From: Oscillospiraceae bacterium
GTDB taxonomy: Bacteria > Bacillota_A > Clostridia > Oscillospirales > Oscillospiraceae
NCBI GenBank assembly: GCA_015068055.1
Contig: SVLG01000049.1
Span: forward strand, 1-16,443
Direction: 5' to 3'
DNA: 16,443 nt
Shown here: positions 5,539 to 13,054 of the stretch, in pieces
How the letters are laid out: each line of letters begins with the position of its first letter
Position numbering within the stretch: position 1 is the stretch's first letter
Program-made: the position numbers and the translations under genes
Notes under the pieces: generated by a model
What the model was told of the DNA's origin: nothing
The model's input: only the letters and a program-made list of their open reading frames with translations
The model's database searches: none

Positions 5539-7776
5539 TTACCGATAATTCTGCAGGGTGGGTGTTTTGCTGAAGGTCGGCACGGCTTCCACACCGGGGG
5601 CCGTGGTCACGTCGCAGGTGATGACGATCTTCTCACCCAGAGCGAAGTAAGCCCAGATATAATAACCCAGATCCAGACCCTCATACTCAGCGTCCTGCAT
5701 AATCATATTGTTGCTGCAGACGAAGTTGCTGACGGTACCGCCGGCCGGAGCAAAGATATAGATGCAGGGCTTCATATTGGCCAGCTCCAGGCCATCGCCC
5801 ACCACCCAGGGGTTGGCGCCCATGAACTCATCCATGGTAAGGGTGTGTTCCAGGGTGACGGTAACGGGGTAGGTCATGACATCGCCGGTCTTGCGGCCCT
5901 CGCCGATCTCGGTTTCCATATTGACAAACCAGCCAAGCTTGGAGGAGGTGCAGCCGTTGAAGTAGACACCTACCTCGGGCTTTTCGGGGTCGCTGTTGAG
6001 AGCGCCGGTGGCACCCAGCTCCTCAATAACGGCCTGCCCCGCCGGGTCTGCCAGCCAGAACATCATGCGCCGATCCGCGATGTGTCTGTCCAGCATGTCA
6101 ATGAGCTCCCCGATCTTATCCAGCTTGATGGCATCAAAGGCCATTTCCAGAACGGCCTTGGCTACCTCGGAAAAGAGTTCGTCGGTGATGCCGTTGGCCT
6201 CGAATACCGTTCTCTCTTCAATGTTGAAGTAGTCGAAATAGATGTCATGCTGCAGATAGCGGATAATATTGGAGGCGTCCAGCGTCACGCCGTTGGAAAG
6301 CTCGATGCTGCCGCCGACGATCTCCAGAAAGTCCTGCATCAGCGTGGGGGAGACAGAGATGACACCATCATACTCGTCCGTACCCACTCCTCTGTGGGGA
6401 GACTGAGCCCAGGTTTCGGCCACTCTGGGGAAATGGGGATTGATGCCGGCATCCCGGGGCTGGTATACATACTCAAAAAAGATCTGCGGCTCAATGGGCG
6501 GAATTTCAAAGGTGCCGTAGTTGATAAAGCGGGAGAGGGCATTGTAGGTGGACATGAAGCTGCTGATCGTGATGACACCCTCACCCATGTAAAGGATGCA
6601 CATTTCGCCGGGGAAGCCGCCGGCAGAACGGATCTCCGTGGCGTTCTGGATGGCCAGCAGGTAGATCTGCTCTTCCTCATGGTCCAGGAAGGCTCTGGCC
6701 AGAGGAACGTACTTCTCCCCCTTGCGGTAAAGGGTGAGAAGCTCTTCTCCCTTTTCACCCGCCGTCAAAAGCAGATTACTGAGGTCCTCCGAAGGCAGCT
6801 GCTGAGCCAGCTCCTCCAGCTTGCCTACATACCCCTCCGCCAGAGGCACCAGCGTCTCCGCCAGATCCAGATATGCCAGAAGCAGATCCCGGTTGATGAC
6901 TCTCTCGTCGAGCTTCAGTTCTTCCAGCGGGGCATTCTTCAGCGTCTCCACCGCGGGCTTGGCCGCATTCTCCAGCACATCCTCCATCAGAGGCAGGAAG
7001 GGTTCCACCGTCTGGATAAGGCCGCGCACCTCGGCCATCTTTTCCTCCAGCTGGGGGATGGAGAGTTCCGGAACGGCCTTGAAGTCTTCCATGCAGCGCT
7101 GGCACTCCGGAATTACCGCCAGAGCCAGATCTATATAGGCTTCCAGCGCTTCGGAATCCTTCAGCAGCGCCTTCATATCCGGGTTTTCCAGATCCGGCAG
7201 GGGCTGGGCCTGCAGTGTAGTCAGCGCAGGCTTCACAATGCCGTCACGGGCGTTATCCCAGATCGGAAAGAGCATCCGCAGCGCGGTCAGATCATCGCCA
7301 TAGCCGGGAACCCGGGCCGCCAGCTTCCACAGGGGCTTGTCCAGCGCGGCATCGATGTGGTCCAGCTTTGCATCCAAAGAGGCCACCGTGCGCTCCACGG
7401 CGGCAAAATCGCTGCTTTTGACCTGATCCACGGCCAGCTGCGCTTCGTCAACAACAGAGAAGGCCACGCCGGCCAGATCCTTTACCTGGCCATAGGCATA
7501 GAACCCGACCGCGGCAGCCGAACCGACCAGAAGCAGGAAAACCGCCAGCACCACCCAGGGCCAGCGCCGGCGCTTGCGGCGGCGGGGCGCCTCTTCTTCC
7601 CAAAACGCCTCATCCTCCGGGCATTCTTCCTCAAGATATTCTTCTTCGAAGTATTCCTCCTCACAGCTTTCCTCCGCGGCTTCGGGCACTTCTTCCACCG
7701 CGGGTTCTTCCTCTGCAAAGGGTTCTTCGTTATACTCGTTCAGGATATCATCAATGTTAAAGTCTTTATCAGACAT
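5539..7776 (-). CDS. DUF4012-family membrane protein of the polysaccharide locus
   Basis: A 745-aa protein. Residues 1-63 are extremely acidic, with runs of Glu, and are followed by RRRKRRR (65-71) and one membrane helix (about 74-94). This suggests a cytoplasmic tail and a large outer domain. Helical segments rich in Leu and Glu fill about 95-365. The DUF4012 signature then appears: LAIQNATEIRSAGGFPGEM (374-392), DAGINPHFP (442-450) and DGVISVSPTLMQDFLEIVG (470-488). DUF4012 proteins are known mainly from neighbourhoods of glycosyltransferases and polysaccharide genes; no biochemical role is established to my knowledge. It is the last gene of the operon and overlaps the GT4 gene by 8 nt, with GGAGGAGGTAA 6 nt before its ATG. 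A role in export or attachment of the glycan is inference. Confidence 0.82.
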   Translation of the reverse strand: MSDKDFNIDDILNEYNEEPFAEEEPAVEEVPEAAEESCEEEYFEEEYLEEECPEDEAFWEEEAPRRRKRRRWPWVVLAVFLLLVGSAAAVGFYAYGQVKDLAGVAFSVVDEAQLAVDQVKSSDFAAVERTVASLDAKLDHIDAALDKPLWKLAARVPGYGDDLTALRMLFPIWDNARDGIVKPALTTLQAQPLPDLENPDMKALLKDSEALEAYIDLALAVIPECQRCMEDFKAVPELSIPQLEEKMAEVRGLIQTVEPFLPLMEDVLENAAKPAVETLKNAPLEELKLDERVINRDLLLAYLDLAETLVPLAEGYVGKLEELAQQLPSEDLSNLLLTAGEKGEELLTLYRKGEKYVPLARAFLDHEEEQIYLLAIQNATEIRSAGGFPGEMCILYMGEGVITISSFMSTYNALSRFINYGTFEIPPIEPQIFFEYVYQPRDAGINPHFPRVAETWAQSPHRGVGTDEYDGVISVSPTLMQDFLEIVGGSIELSNGVTLDASNIIRYLQHDIYFDYFNIEERTVFEANGITDELFSEVAKAVLEMAFDAIKLDKIGELIDMLDRHIADRRMMFWLADPAGQAVIEELGATGALNSDPEKPEVGVYFNGCTSSKLGWFVNMETEIGEGRKTGDVMTYPVTVTLEHTLTMDEFMGANPWVVGDGLELANMKPCIYIFAPAGGTVSNFVCSNNMIMQDAEYEGLDLGYYIWAYFALGEKIVITCDVTTAPGVEAVPTFSKTPTLQNYR

Positions 7777-8908
7777 TGGCTGTTACCTCCTCCCTCTCCG
7801 GCAAACAGGAGAGATACTGTTCCTGCGCCTGCGGCATCACGGTATCGAGACCGTAAGGCAGAACCTGCCGCCGGGCCTCCGCACCCATGGCGGCGCAGCG
7901 CGCACGGTCGGCCAGAAGCGTTCGTATATGCCCGGCGAAGGCGGCGCTGTCCCCATAGGGAAAGAGAAAACCGCTGACGCCGTCTTCCACCAGATCGACA
8001 TGGCCCTTTACCTCTGTGGCCACCACGGGAAGGGAGCAATACATGGCCTCCATCACATTGAAGGGCAGCCCCTCGCTGCGGCTGGAGCTGACGGCGGCAT
8101 CCGCCGCCCGGTACCAGAAGGGCACATTGCTCACCTGGCCGGGGAGAATCACCCGGTCCGCCACGCCCAGTTCGGTCGCCAGCGCCCGGCAGGCTTCCCA
8201 GAGATCGCCCTGGCCCGGCATGGCCAGAACCACTTCCTTCGGAAGCTCCGTCATGGCCCGGATCAGGGTCTCCTGGTTTTTCCGGCCAGAAAACTCGGCG
8301 GCGTAGACCAGCAGGAACTGCTCTGCACCCACGCCCAGTTCCGCCCGGAAGGCCGCGCCCTCCGCGTCGCTGACGGCGTCGAAGCGGTCAAAATGCACGC
8401 CCACGCCGGGAACAAAGGCGATGCGCCTGCCCAGAGCCCGCTTTTCGGCATAGTCGGTGTCCCAGCGGTTCATGGTGAGAAGAAGGTCCGTAACCCCTCT
8501 GGTCTGGGCCTCGGCGGAGGCAAGGAGCGCCCTTTTCAGGGGGTTGCTCCGCTCATCAAAGAGGTAGCCGTGCATCATGTTGCAGACCACCGGCCGCTTC
8601 TTTCCAAGGCTCATGGCAGCAAGCCGGGCAAAATAGGCCGCCAGCGATGTGTGACAGCACATGAAATCGTAACGGTTTTCCAAAAGCAGCTTTCGCAGCT
8701 GCAGCACGGCGGCAAAGTTCTGCGGGGAAGTCATCTTCTTAACGAAGGACAGGGTGTAGACGTGATCCACCTGGGGCACTCCCTTCGGATCCGCCGCACA
8801 GGCCGCGTCCACCACATAGCCCCGTTCCTGCAGCGCCTTTATGTAGGGGATATGAAAGTTTCTGAGATGGGAAGCGTTGGAACTGACAAAGAGTATGCGT
8901 CCGCTCAT
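7769..8908 (-). CDS. GT4-family glycosyltransferase (EpsD-like)
   Basis: A 379-aa GT-B fold enzyme. The N-terminal half starts RILFVSSNASHLRNFHIPYI and contains HGYLFDE (113-119), like the AHGFHF motif of EpsD-type enzymes. VPGVGVHFDRF (166-176) is the hinge usual in GT4. The nucleotide-sugar domain has AEFSGRKNQETLI (204-216) and the retaining EX7E motif, E279 and E287 in SEGLPFNVMEAM. It should transfer a sugar from a nucleotide donor to the lipid-linked acceptor made by the adjacent phosphotransferase, at the cytoplasmic face of the membrane. The donor and linkage cannot be read from sequence. GGAGGGAGGTAAAC gives a strong ribosome site, and 18 nt separate it from the upstream gene. Confidence 0.88.
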   Translation of the reverse strand: MSGRILFVSSNASHLRNFHIPYIKALQERGYVVDAACAADPKGVPQVDHVYTLSFVKKMTSPQNFAAVLQLRKLLLENRYDFMCCHTSLAAYFARLAAMSLGKKRPVVCNMMHGYLFDERSNPLKRALLASAEAQTRGVTDLLLTMNRWDTDYAEKRALGRRIAFVPGVGVHFDRFDAVSDAEGAAFRAELGVGAEQFLLVYAAEFSGRKNQETLIRAMTELPKEVVLAMPGQGDLWEACRALATELGVADRVILPGQVSNVPFWYRAADAAVSSSRSEGLPFNVMEAMYCSLPVVATEVKGHVDLVEDGVSGFLFPYGDSAAFAGHIRTLLADRARCAAMGAEARRQVLPYGLDTVMPQAQEQYLSCLPEREEVTANV

Positions 8909-8926
8909 GTTTACCTCCCTCCTTTC

Positions 8927-10297
8927 TTAACTCTCATCGTTGACAAAGCAGCGCAGGGTCATGAAAAGGATCTGGATATCGAAAAGGAGCGTCCAGTTCT
9001 CCACATAATGGATGTCATAGCGGACACGTTTTTCGATGGAGGTATCGCCCCGGAGGCCGTTGACCTGGGCCCAGCCGGTGATGCCCGGGCGAACCTGATG
9101 CTTGACCATATAGAGGGGATACTCCTCACGGAACTGCTCCACAAAGTGAGGGATCTCGGGCCGGGGACCCACCAGACTCATATCGCCGAACAGCACATTG
9201 AAGAACTGAGGCAGCTCATCCAGAGAGTATTTGCGGATGAAGGAGCCAAAGGGGGTGCGGCGGTCATCCTTTTTTGTACTCCAGGCCGTGTCGCTGCGGT
9301 CGTTGACGCGCATGGAGCGGAACTTGTACATATGGAAGATCCGGCCGTTATAGCCCACCCGGGCCTGTTTGAAAAGAATGGGGCCCGGAGAGGAGAGACG
9401 CACGCCAACGGCGCAGACTAGCATCACCGGAGAGGAGAGAAGAATCAGAATCAGAGCGCCGATGATGTCCACGCTGCGCTTGATAAAGGCATTGATCCAG
9501 CCATCCAGCGGGATGCGGCGGATGTTCAGCAGAGGAATGCCGTTGATGGAGTCCACCTGCGGATGGGAGGAGAGGTAGCGGGCGTAGGCAGGAATGAAGG
9601 AGAAGCGAATGCCCGCGTCGTTGCACTCCTGAATGATCTGAGGAATCAGGTAGGCATTCTGATCCTCCAGCGCGGCAATGACCTCGTCGGGTTCCTCCGC
9701 CCGGATAACGCTTTTGATGTTCTCCAGATTGCCCAGCCGCTTATAGCGGGGCATGCTGTCCTCGTCGCCCAGATAGCCGACGATGCGGCAGCCGAACTCC
9801 GGGGTCTCGCTGAGTTCGGCGGCACAGCGTTCCGCCAGATCGTTGTTGCCGATAATCAGAACCCGCCGGAGATTGAGTCCCCTGCTGCGGCGCTTGCGGA
9901 GAATGAAACGTACCAGACCGTGCTTGAAAGAGTGCAGAAACATCTCCACCATCAGGAACACCGAAATGGCAATACGGGAGAAGTTCATCTCCTTGGCAAA
10001 GTAAAGCACCGTATTCAAAACCGCAAAGGCTGCGATGTTCACGGCAATGATGCGGGCAATGATCTGATACGCCCGGCGGCGGCGGCCGGGATCATAAACA
10101 CCCACCGCCTTATAGAGGATAAGCTGCAGCGGCACCGCCAGCAAAGCCAGCAGCAGATAAGAGTTCAGCGACTTCATCACAAAGCCTTCCATAAAATTAA
10201 AGCGGAAGGCAAAACCGATGTAAAGAGAGACAACGACGATGAGCCCGTCGGTGAACATATTCAGCAGATTGAAAATCCTCTGGTTATTTTGAATCAT
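8927..10297 (-). CDS. Undecaprenyl-phosphate glycosylphosphotransferase (WcaJ/CpsE-type, exopolysaccharide initiation)
   Basis: A 456-aa polyisoprenyl-phosphate hexose-1-phosphate transferase. Membrane helices lie at about 12-30, 46-66, 82-100 and 107-124. A Rossmann-like CoA_binding_3 domain follows, with VLIIGNNDLA at 146-155. The bacterial sugar transferase domain starts at about 272 (KRSVDIIGALILILLSSP) and contains the hallmarks KFRSMR (325-330), SLDELPQFFNVL (358-369), GDMSLVGPRPE (371-381) and GITGWAQVNGLRG (405-417). It links a sugar-1-phosphate to undecaprenyl phosphate, the first step of polysaccharide synthesis. It is the first gene of a three-gene operon with the GT4 and DUF4012 genes. 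The ribosome site is weak (CGGGG, 9 nt before the ATG). The sugar, often glucose or galactose in the family, is not determined. Confidence 0.92.
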   Translation of the reverse strand: MIQNNQRIFNLLNMFTDGLIVVVSLYIGFAFRFNFMEGFVMKSLNSYLLLALLAVPLQLILYKAVGVYDPGRRRRAYQIIARIIAVNIAAFAVLNTVLYFAKEMNFSRIAISVFLMVEMFLHSFKHGLVRFILRKRRSRGLNLRRVLIIGNNDLAERCAAELSETPEFGCRIVGYLGDEDSMPRYKRLGNLENIKSVIRAEEPDEVIAALEDQNAYLIPQIIQECNDAGIRFSFIPAYARYLSSHPQVDSINGIPLLNIRRIPLDGWINAFIKRSVDIIGALILILLSSPVMLVCAVGVRLSSPGPILFKQARVGYNGRIFHMYKFRSMRVNDRSDTAWSTKKDDRRTPFGSFIRKYSLDELPQFFNVLFGDMSLVGPRPEIPHFVEQFREEYPLYMVKHQVRPGITGWAQVNGLRGDTSIEKRVRYDIHYVENWTLLFDIQILFMTLRCFVNDES

Positions 10298-10354
10298 GAT
10301 TGTAAGCCCCGTTCTCTTTCTCTATTCCGGCACATACACACCGATACAGAATAC

Positions 10355-10383
10355 ATTAAAACATATATGTCCCCGAATTGCAA
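10355..10383 (-). promoter_or_regulatory. Promoter of the polysaccharide operon
   Basis: On the minus strand TTGCAA (10383-10378) and TTTAAT (10360-10355) are separated by 17 nt. The spacer contains the palindrome ACATATATGT (10361-10370), a possible operator. The -35 lies directly after the terminator of the SH3-domain gene, so the operon is an independent unit with a leader of about 50 nt. Confidence 0.6.
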
Positions 10384-10384
10384 G

Positions 10385-10419
10385 TAAAGAAAGACCCCGC
10401 AGCCTTTCAACTGCGGGGT
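10385..10419 (-). terminator. Terminator of the SH3-domain gene
   Basis: ACCCCGCAG (10394-10402) and CTGCGGGGT (10411-10419) form a 9-bp GC-rich stem with an 8-nt loop, followed on the minus strand by the T-rich tract TCTTTCTTTAC. It begins 5 nt after the stop codon at 10425-10427. Confidence 0.85.
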
Positions 10420-10424
10420 GTGGT

Positions 10425-11210
10425 TTATCCGTTGAGCTGACCGCTCTGGTCGGGGGCCTCTGCCGCGGGGGCATTGGGATCGGAGCTGGGGACCGGAGCC
10501 ACCGTAGGACTGGGACTGGGGGTAGCTGCTCCCTCGGGAGGCTCGGTGCTCATAAGCTTTACGCTGGCCCAGCCAACATTGCCCTTGGCATCCTTCACCA
10601 GCCGCCAGTCGCCGTGGCCGGCATAGACGGTGACTTCGGTGCCGGTGGGGATGGTGGTGATGAGGCCGTAGGTGCTGTCATAGCCGCCGCGCATATTGAG
10701 ACCAAGCTCCGCGGTGACATAGAGCTTGCCGGGCGCAGAGTACCACTCGTCATCCTTGGGCCGCTTCTGGACATACTTCATGTCCTTCTCATCCAGCCAG
10801 CTGGGCAGGCCGCCGGGCTGCACCACGGGTTCGGGCGTAGGCGTGGGGATGGGAGTAGGCGTGGGTTCCGGCGTGGGTGCGGGCGTGGGTTCCGGCGTTG
10901 CCGCGGGAGCCGCCGGCTGGGTCTCGCCGCCGGCCTGACCGATGGGATCGCTCTGCGTGGGCGGCGGCACGTCGGTACCTGCGCTGTAGTCCCACATATT
11001 GCCGCTGCTCTGCTGGGCCTGAGCCGCCACCAGATCGGTGTTGAGCTGCTCAATCTCGCTGTTGGCGCTGCGCAGCTTCATGGTAAGCAGGACACACAGT
11101 ACAATCATCACCAGCATCAACACCGCAGCGCCGATGAGGAGAAGGGTCTTCGGGCTCTTACCCTCGTCATCAAAATCGTTATAATCGTCGTAGTAAGGAT
11201 CTCTTGCCAT
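10425..11210 (-). CDS. Membrane-anchored bacterial SH3 (SH3b) domain protein with Pro/Thr-rich linker
   Basis: A 261-aa protein: an acidic cytoplasmic N-terminus (DPYYDDYNDFDDE), one membrane helix at about 21-44, a short predicted coiled coil (about 46-66), a Pro/Thr-rich spacer at about 102-128, an SH3b domain at about 162-219 and a Pro/Ser-rich tail. The SH3b is recognised from LYVTAELGLNMRGGYDST, then IPTGTEVTVYAG, then GWASVKLM. Such domains often bind cell-wall peptides, which suggests a wall-facing sensor or scaffold; no catalytic domain is present. The start is the second of two close ATGs (11210), because GGAGG lies 8 nt upstream of it and only 2 nt from the first (11216). It is a single-gene unit between its own promoter and terminator. 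Specific function unknown. Confidence 0.85.
   Translation of the reverse strand: MARDPYYDDYNDFDDEGKSPKTLLLIGAAVLMLVMIVLCVLLTMKLRSANSEIEQLNTDLVAAQAQQSSGNMWDYSAGTDVPPPTQSDPIGQAGGETQPAAPAATPEPTPAPTPEPTPTPIPTPTPEPVVQPGGLPSWLDEKDMKYVQKRPKDDEWYSAPGKLYVTAELGLNMRGGYDSTYGLITTIPTGTEVTVYAGHGDWRLVKDAKGNVGWASVKLMSTEPPEGAATPSPSPTVAPVPSSDPNAPAAEAPDQSGQLNG
10827..10898 (-). repeat. Low-complexity Pro/Thr/Glu repeat within the SH3b gene
   Basis: The gene encodes repeated PEPTP and PAPTP units here, visible in the DNA as recurring GCGTGGG/GGTTCCGG-type blocks. The protein segment should be an extended spacer through the cell wall. Repeat number may vary between strains by slippage. Confidence 0.7.
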
Positions 11211-11240
11211 GGTCATGGCCTCCTTTTCTGCAATGTATTT

Positions 11241-11269
11241 ATCATATCGGATAGCCGATATGCTGTCAA
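11241..11269 (-). promoter_or_regulatory. Near-consensus promoter with built-in palindromic operator, SH3b gene
   Basis: On the minus strand TTGACA (11269-11264, perfect consensus) and TATGAT (11246-11241) are separated by 17 nt. A perfect 8-bp inverted repeat, CATATCGG (11243-11250) and CCGATATG (11255-11262) with a 4-nt ATAG centre, fills the spacer and overlaps the -10 box. A protein bound here would block RNA polymerase. The regulator is not identified; I could not match the site to a well-known operator. Confidence 0.78.
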
Positions 11270-11279
11270 GCCGGTAAAA

Positions 11280-11717
11280 TCAGCCGGCCAGCGCCTCCGC
11301 CTTGATCACACCCACCGCACTCCGCAGCCGGGCAATCATCGCCTCCATCTCCACACTCATGCCGGAAGTCTCGGCGGAGATGGTCACGTTGGCGGTGCCG
11401 TTGACGGGGATACTCTGGTTGATGGTGAGGATGTTGGCACTGCACTCGGCAAAAACACCCAGCACACCACTGAGCGCGCCGGGGCGATCCCGGAGCAGCA
11501 GGGAAAAGGTGATGATATGGCCGCGCTTCAGATCCTGAAAGGGATGGATGGCATCCTTATACTTGTAAAAAGCACTGCGGCTGATGCCCACCTGACCCAC
11601 GGCGTCGGCCACCGTGGCGGCCTCCCCGGTCTGAAGCCGTTCCTTGGCGTCGGCCACTTTCAGAAAAATCTCCGGCAGCATGTCCGCATCCACCAGATAA
11701 TACTTAGGCTTGTACAC
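11280..11717 (-). CDS. ACT domain-containing protein, PheB/UPF0735 family
   Basis: A 145-aa protein with two parts. The N-terminal region (about 8-62) includes a helix-turn-helix-like stretch, TVADAVGQVGISRSAFYKYK. The ACT domain (about 68-143) has LLLRDRPGALSGVLGVFAE and the following INQSIPVNGTANVTIS. ACT domains bind small ligands, often amino acids. The UPF0735/PheB family is often annotated with phenylalanine or homoserine metabolism by gene context, but here no such gene is adjacent. The start is GTG at 11717-11715 with AGGAGGG 6 nt upstream; an earlier GTG at 11738 would place the ribosome site inside the gene. It lies between the dnaJ terminator and the SH3b promoter, and I see no terminator of its own. 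It may be a ligand-responsive regulator (inference). Confidence 0.88.
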   Translation of the reverse strand: MYKPKYYLVDADMLPEIFLKVADAKERLQTGEAATVADAVGQVGISRSAFYKYKDAIHPFQDLKRGHIITFSLLLRDRPGALSGVLGVFAECSANILTINQSIPVNGTANVTISAETSGMSVEMEAMIARLRSAVGVIKAEALAG

Positions 11718-11759
11718 GTTTTTCCCTCCTGTCCGCACACTGCACCACTATACCCCAGC

Positions 11760-11788
11760 ACTATACACCATCCGCGGCCAAAAGTCCA
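11760..11788 (-). promoter_or_regulatory. Candidate promoter of the ACT-domain gene
   Basis: On the minus strand TGGACT (11788-11783) and TATAGT (11765-11760) are separated by 17 nt. A second TATAGT lies at 11752-11747, 13 nt downstream, in a similar GG(G)TATAGTG context, so the start site could be either. Confidence 0.4.
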
Positions 11789-11809
11789 CCATCCGGGGAA
11801 ATTTTCTGC

Positions 11810-11846
11810 AAAAACCCCGCGGGATCACGGTTGTGACCACGCGGGG
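11810..11846 (-). terminator. Terminator at the end of the heat-shock operon
   Basis: CCCCGCG (11815-11821) pairs with CGCGGGG (11840-11846). The inner TCAC/GTGA pairing extends the hairpin, and TTTTT follows on the minus strand (11814-11810). It lies 12 nt after the dnaJ stop codon. Confidence 0.8.
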
Positions 11847-11858
11847 ATGCTTTGTTTT

Positions 11859-12986
11859 TCAGCGGAAAAAGCCCTTTTTCTTCGGGGGGTTCTCCCCGAA
11901 GCTCTCGCCCAGCTGGCGCAGAAGCTCTTTCTGCTTGTCGTTGAGGCCACGGGGGGTCTCCACGGTAACGGTGATGTACTGATCGCCCCGGCCGCTGCCG
12001 CGAAGATAGGGGATACCCTTGCCCCGGAGACGGAAGACGCTGCCGCTCTGGGTGCCCTCGGGAATGGTGTACTTCACGCGGCCGTCCAGCGTGGGCACTT
12101 CCACCTCGGCGCCCAGGGCCGCCTGCACGATGGAGATGGGCAGCTCGTAGAGAACGCTGCTGCCCTCGCGCCGGAAGTCATCGTGCTCCCGGACGCTGAC
12201 GGTCACCAGCAGATCGCCGTTGGGCCCGCCGTTTACCCCGGCGCTGCCGAGGCCCCGGAGGGAGATGGTCTGGCCATGGTCAATGCCGGCGGGGATATCC
12301 ACTTTCACCTTGCGGCTGCGGCGGACCATGCCCTTGCCCTTGCAGGTGGGGCAGGGTTCCTTGATGATCTTGCCCTTGCCGCCGCAGTGGGGGCAGGTGG
12401 TCTGGCTCTGCATAATGCCGAAGGGGGTGCGCTGGGCCTGCATGACAACGCCGCTGCCCTTGCAGTGGGAGCAGGTCTCCGCCGTGGTACCCTCGGCGGC
12501 ACCGCTGCCGTTACACTTGCTGCACGGTTCCACCTTCAGCACATCCAGCTCCTTGGTGCAGCCGAAGGCCGCCTCCTCAAAGCGGATGGAAACGCTGCTG
12601 CGGACGCTCTCGCCCTGACGGGGACCGTTGCGTCTGGCTCCGCCGCCGAAAATGTCGCCGAAGCCCCCGCCAAAACCGCCAAAGCCGCCGCCAAAGAGGT
12701 CGTTGAGGATGTCGGCGAAGCCGCCAAAGCCCTCGGCACTGGACTGGAAGCCGCTGGGGTCGAAGGCCGCAAAGCCGAACTGGTCGTACTTGGCACGCTT
12801 ATCCGGGTCGGAGAGCACCTCATAGGCCTCGTTGGCCTCCTTGAAGCGCTGCTCACAGGCCTTGTCGCCGGGGTGGAGGTCCGGATGATTCTCCTTGGCG
12901 CACTTGCGGTAGGCCTTCTTGATCTCGTCGGCACTGGCACTCTTTTCTAGGCCCAGTACCTCGTAGTAATCTCGTTTGTCTGCCAT
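11859..12986 (-). CDS. dnaJ: Chaperone protein DnaJ (class I Hsp40)
   Basis: A full-length 375-aa DnaJ. The J domain (about 5-70) has HPD at 34-36, which stimulates DnaK ATPase. A Gly/Phe-rich region spans about 75-118, with several FGG repeats. Four zinc motifs are intact: C155SKC158NGSG, C172SHC175KGSG, C198PHC201GGKG and C212PTC215KGKG. The C-terminal substrate-binding domains follow. It acts with DnaK and GrpE in protein folding in the cytoplasm. It is the last gene of the operon, 68 nt after dnaK with a strong hairpin in between, and a terminator follows. The ATG at 12986 has AAGGA and a more distant GAGG upstream, a less ideal ribosome site than those of its neighbours. Confidence 0.97.
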   Translation of the reverse strand: MADKRDYYEVLGLEKSASADEIKKAYRKCAKENHPDLHPGDKACEQRFKEANEAYEVLSDPDKRAKYDQFGFAAFDPSGFQSSAEGFGGFADILNDLFGGGFGGFGGGFGDIFGGGARRNGPRQGESVRSSVSIRFEEAAFGCTKELDVLKVEPCSKCNGSGAAEGTTAETCSHCKGSGVVMQAQRTPFGIMQSQTTCPHCGGKGKIIKEPCPTCKGKGMVRRSRKVKVDIPAGIDHGQTISLRGLGSAGVNGGPNGDLLVTVSVREHDDFRREGSSVLYELPISIVQAALGAEVEVPTLDGRVKYTIPEGTQSGSVFRLRGKGIPYLRGSGRGDQYITVTVETPRGLNDKQKELLRQLGESFGENPPKKKGFFR

Positions 12987-13010
12987 ATGTCCTTATACCT
13001 CAAAACGCGG

Positions 13011-13040
13011 AACACGGGCGGGAAAGTTTCCCGCCCTGTT
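13011..13040 (-). other. Stable hairpin between dnaK and dnaJ
   Basis: GGGCGGGAAA (13016-13025) and TTTCCCGCCC (13027-13036) pair perfectly over 10 bp around one base. AACA/TGTT continues the stem beyond a bulged C at 13015. On the minus strand there is no clean U-tract, so it may be a weak attenuator, an RNase-processing or mRNA-stabilising element that sets the dnaK:dnaJ ratio. Confidence 0.65.
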
Positions 13041-13054
13041 CGTAAATAAAGGTC

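Noticed and set aside
5422..7977. Open frame of about 850 codons on the plus strand opposite the DUF4012 gene
   Set aside because: It runs through the terminator and antisense to a gene with a ribosome site and domain signature, and its translation is rich in His, Gln, Gly and Leu without motifs.
7574..9421. Open frame of about 615 codons on the plus strand opposite the glycosyltransferase genes
   Set aside because: It is antisense to two well-recognised enzymes and shows no domain.
10296..12950. Open frame of about 880 codons on the plus strand spanning the SH3b, ACT and dnaJ genes
   Set aside because: It crosses three genes, their promoters and terminators on the other strand, and its sequence is low complexity.
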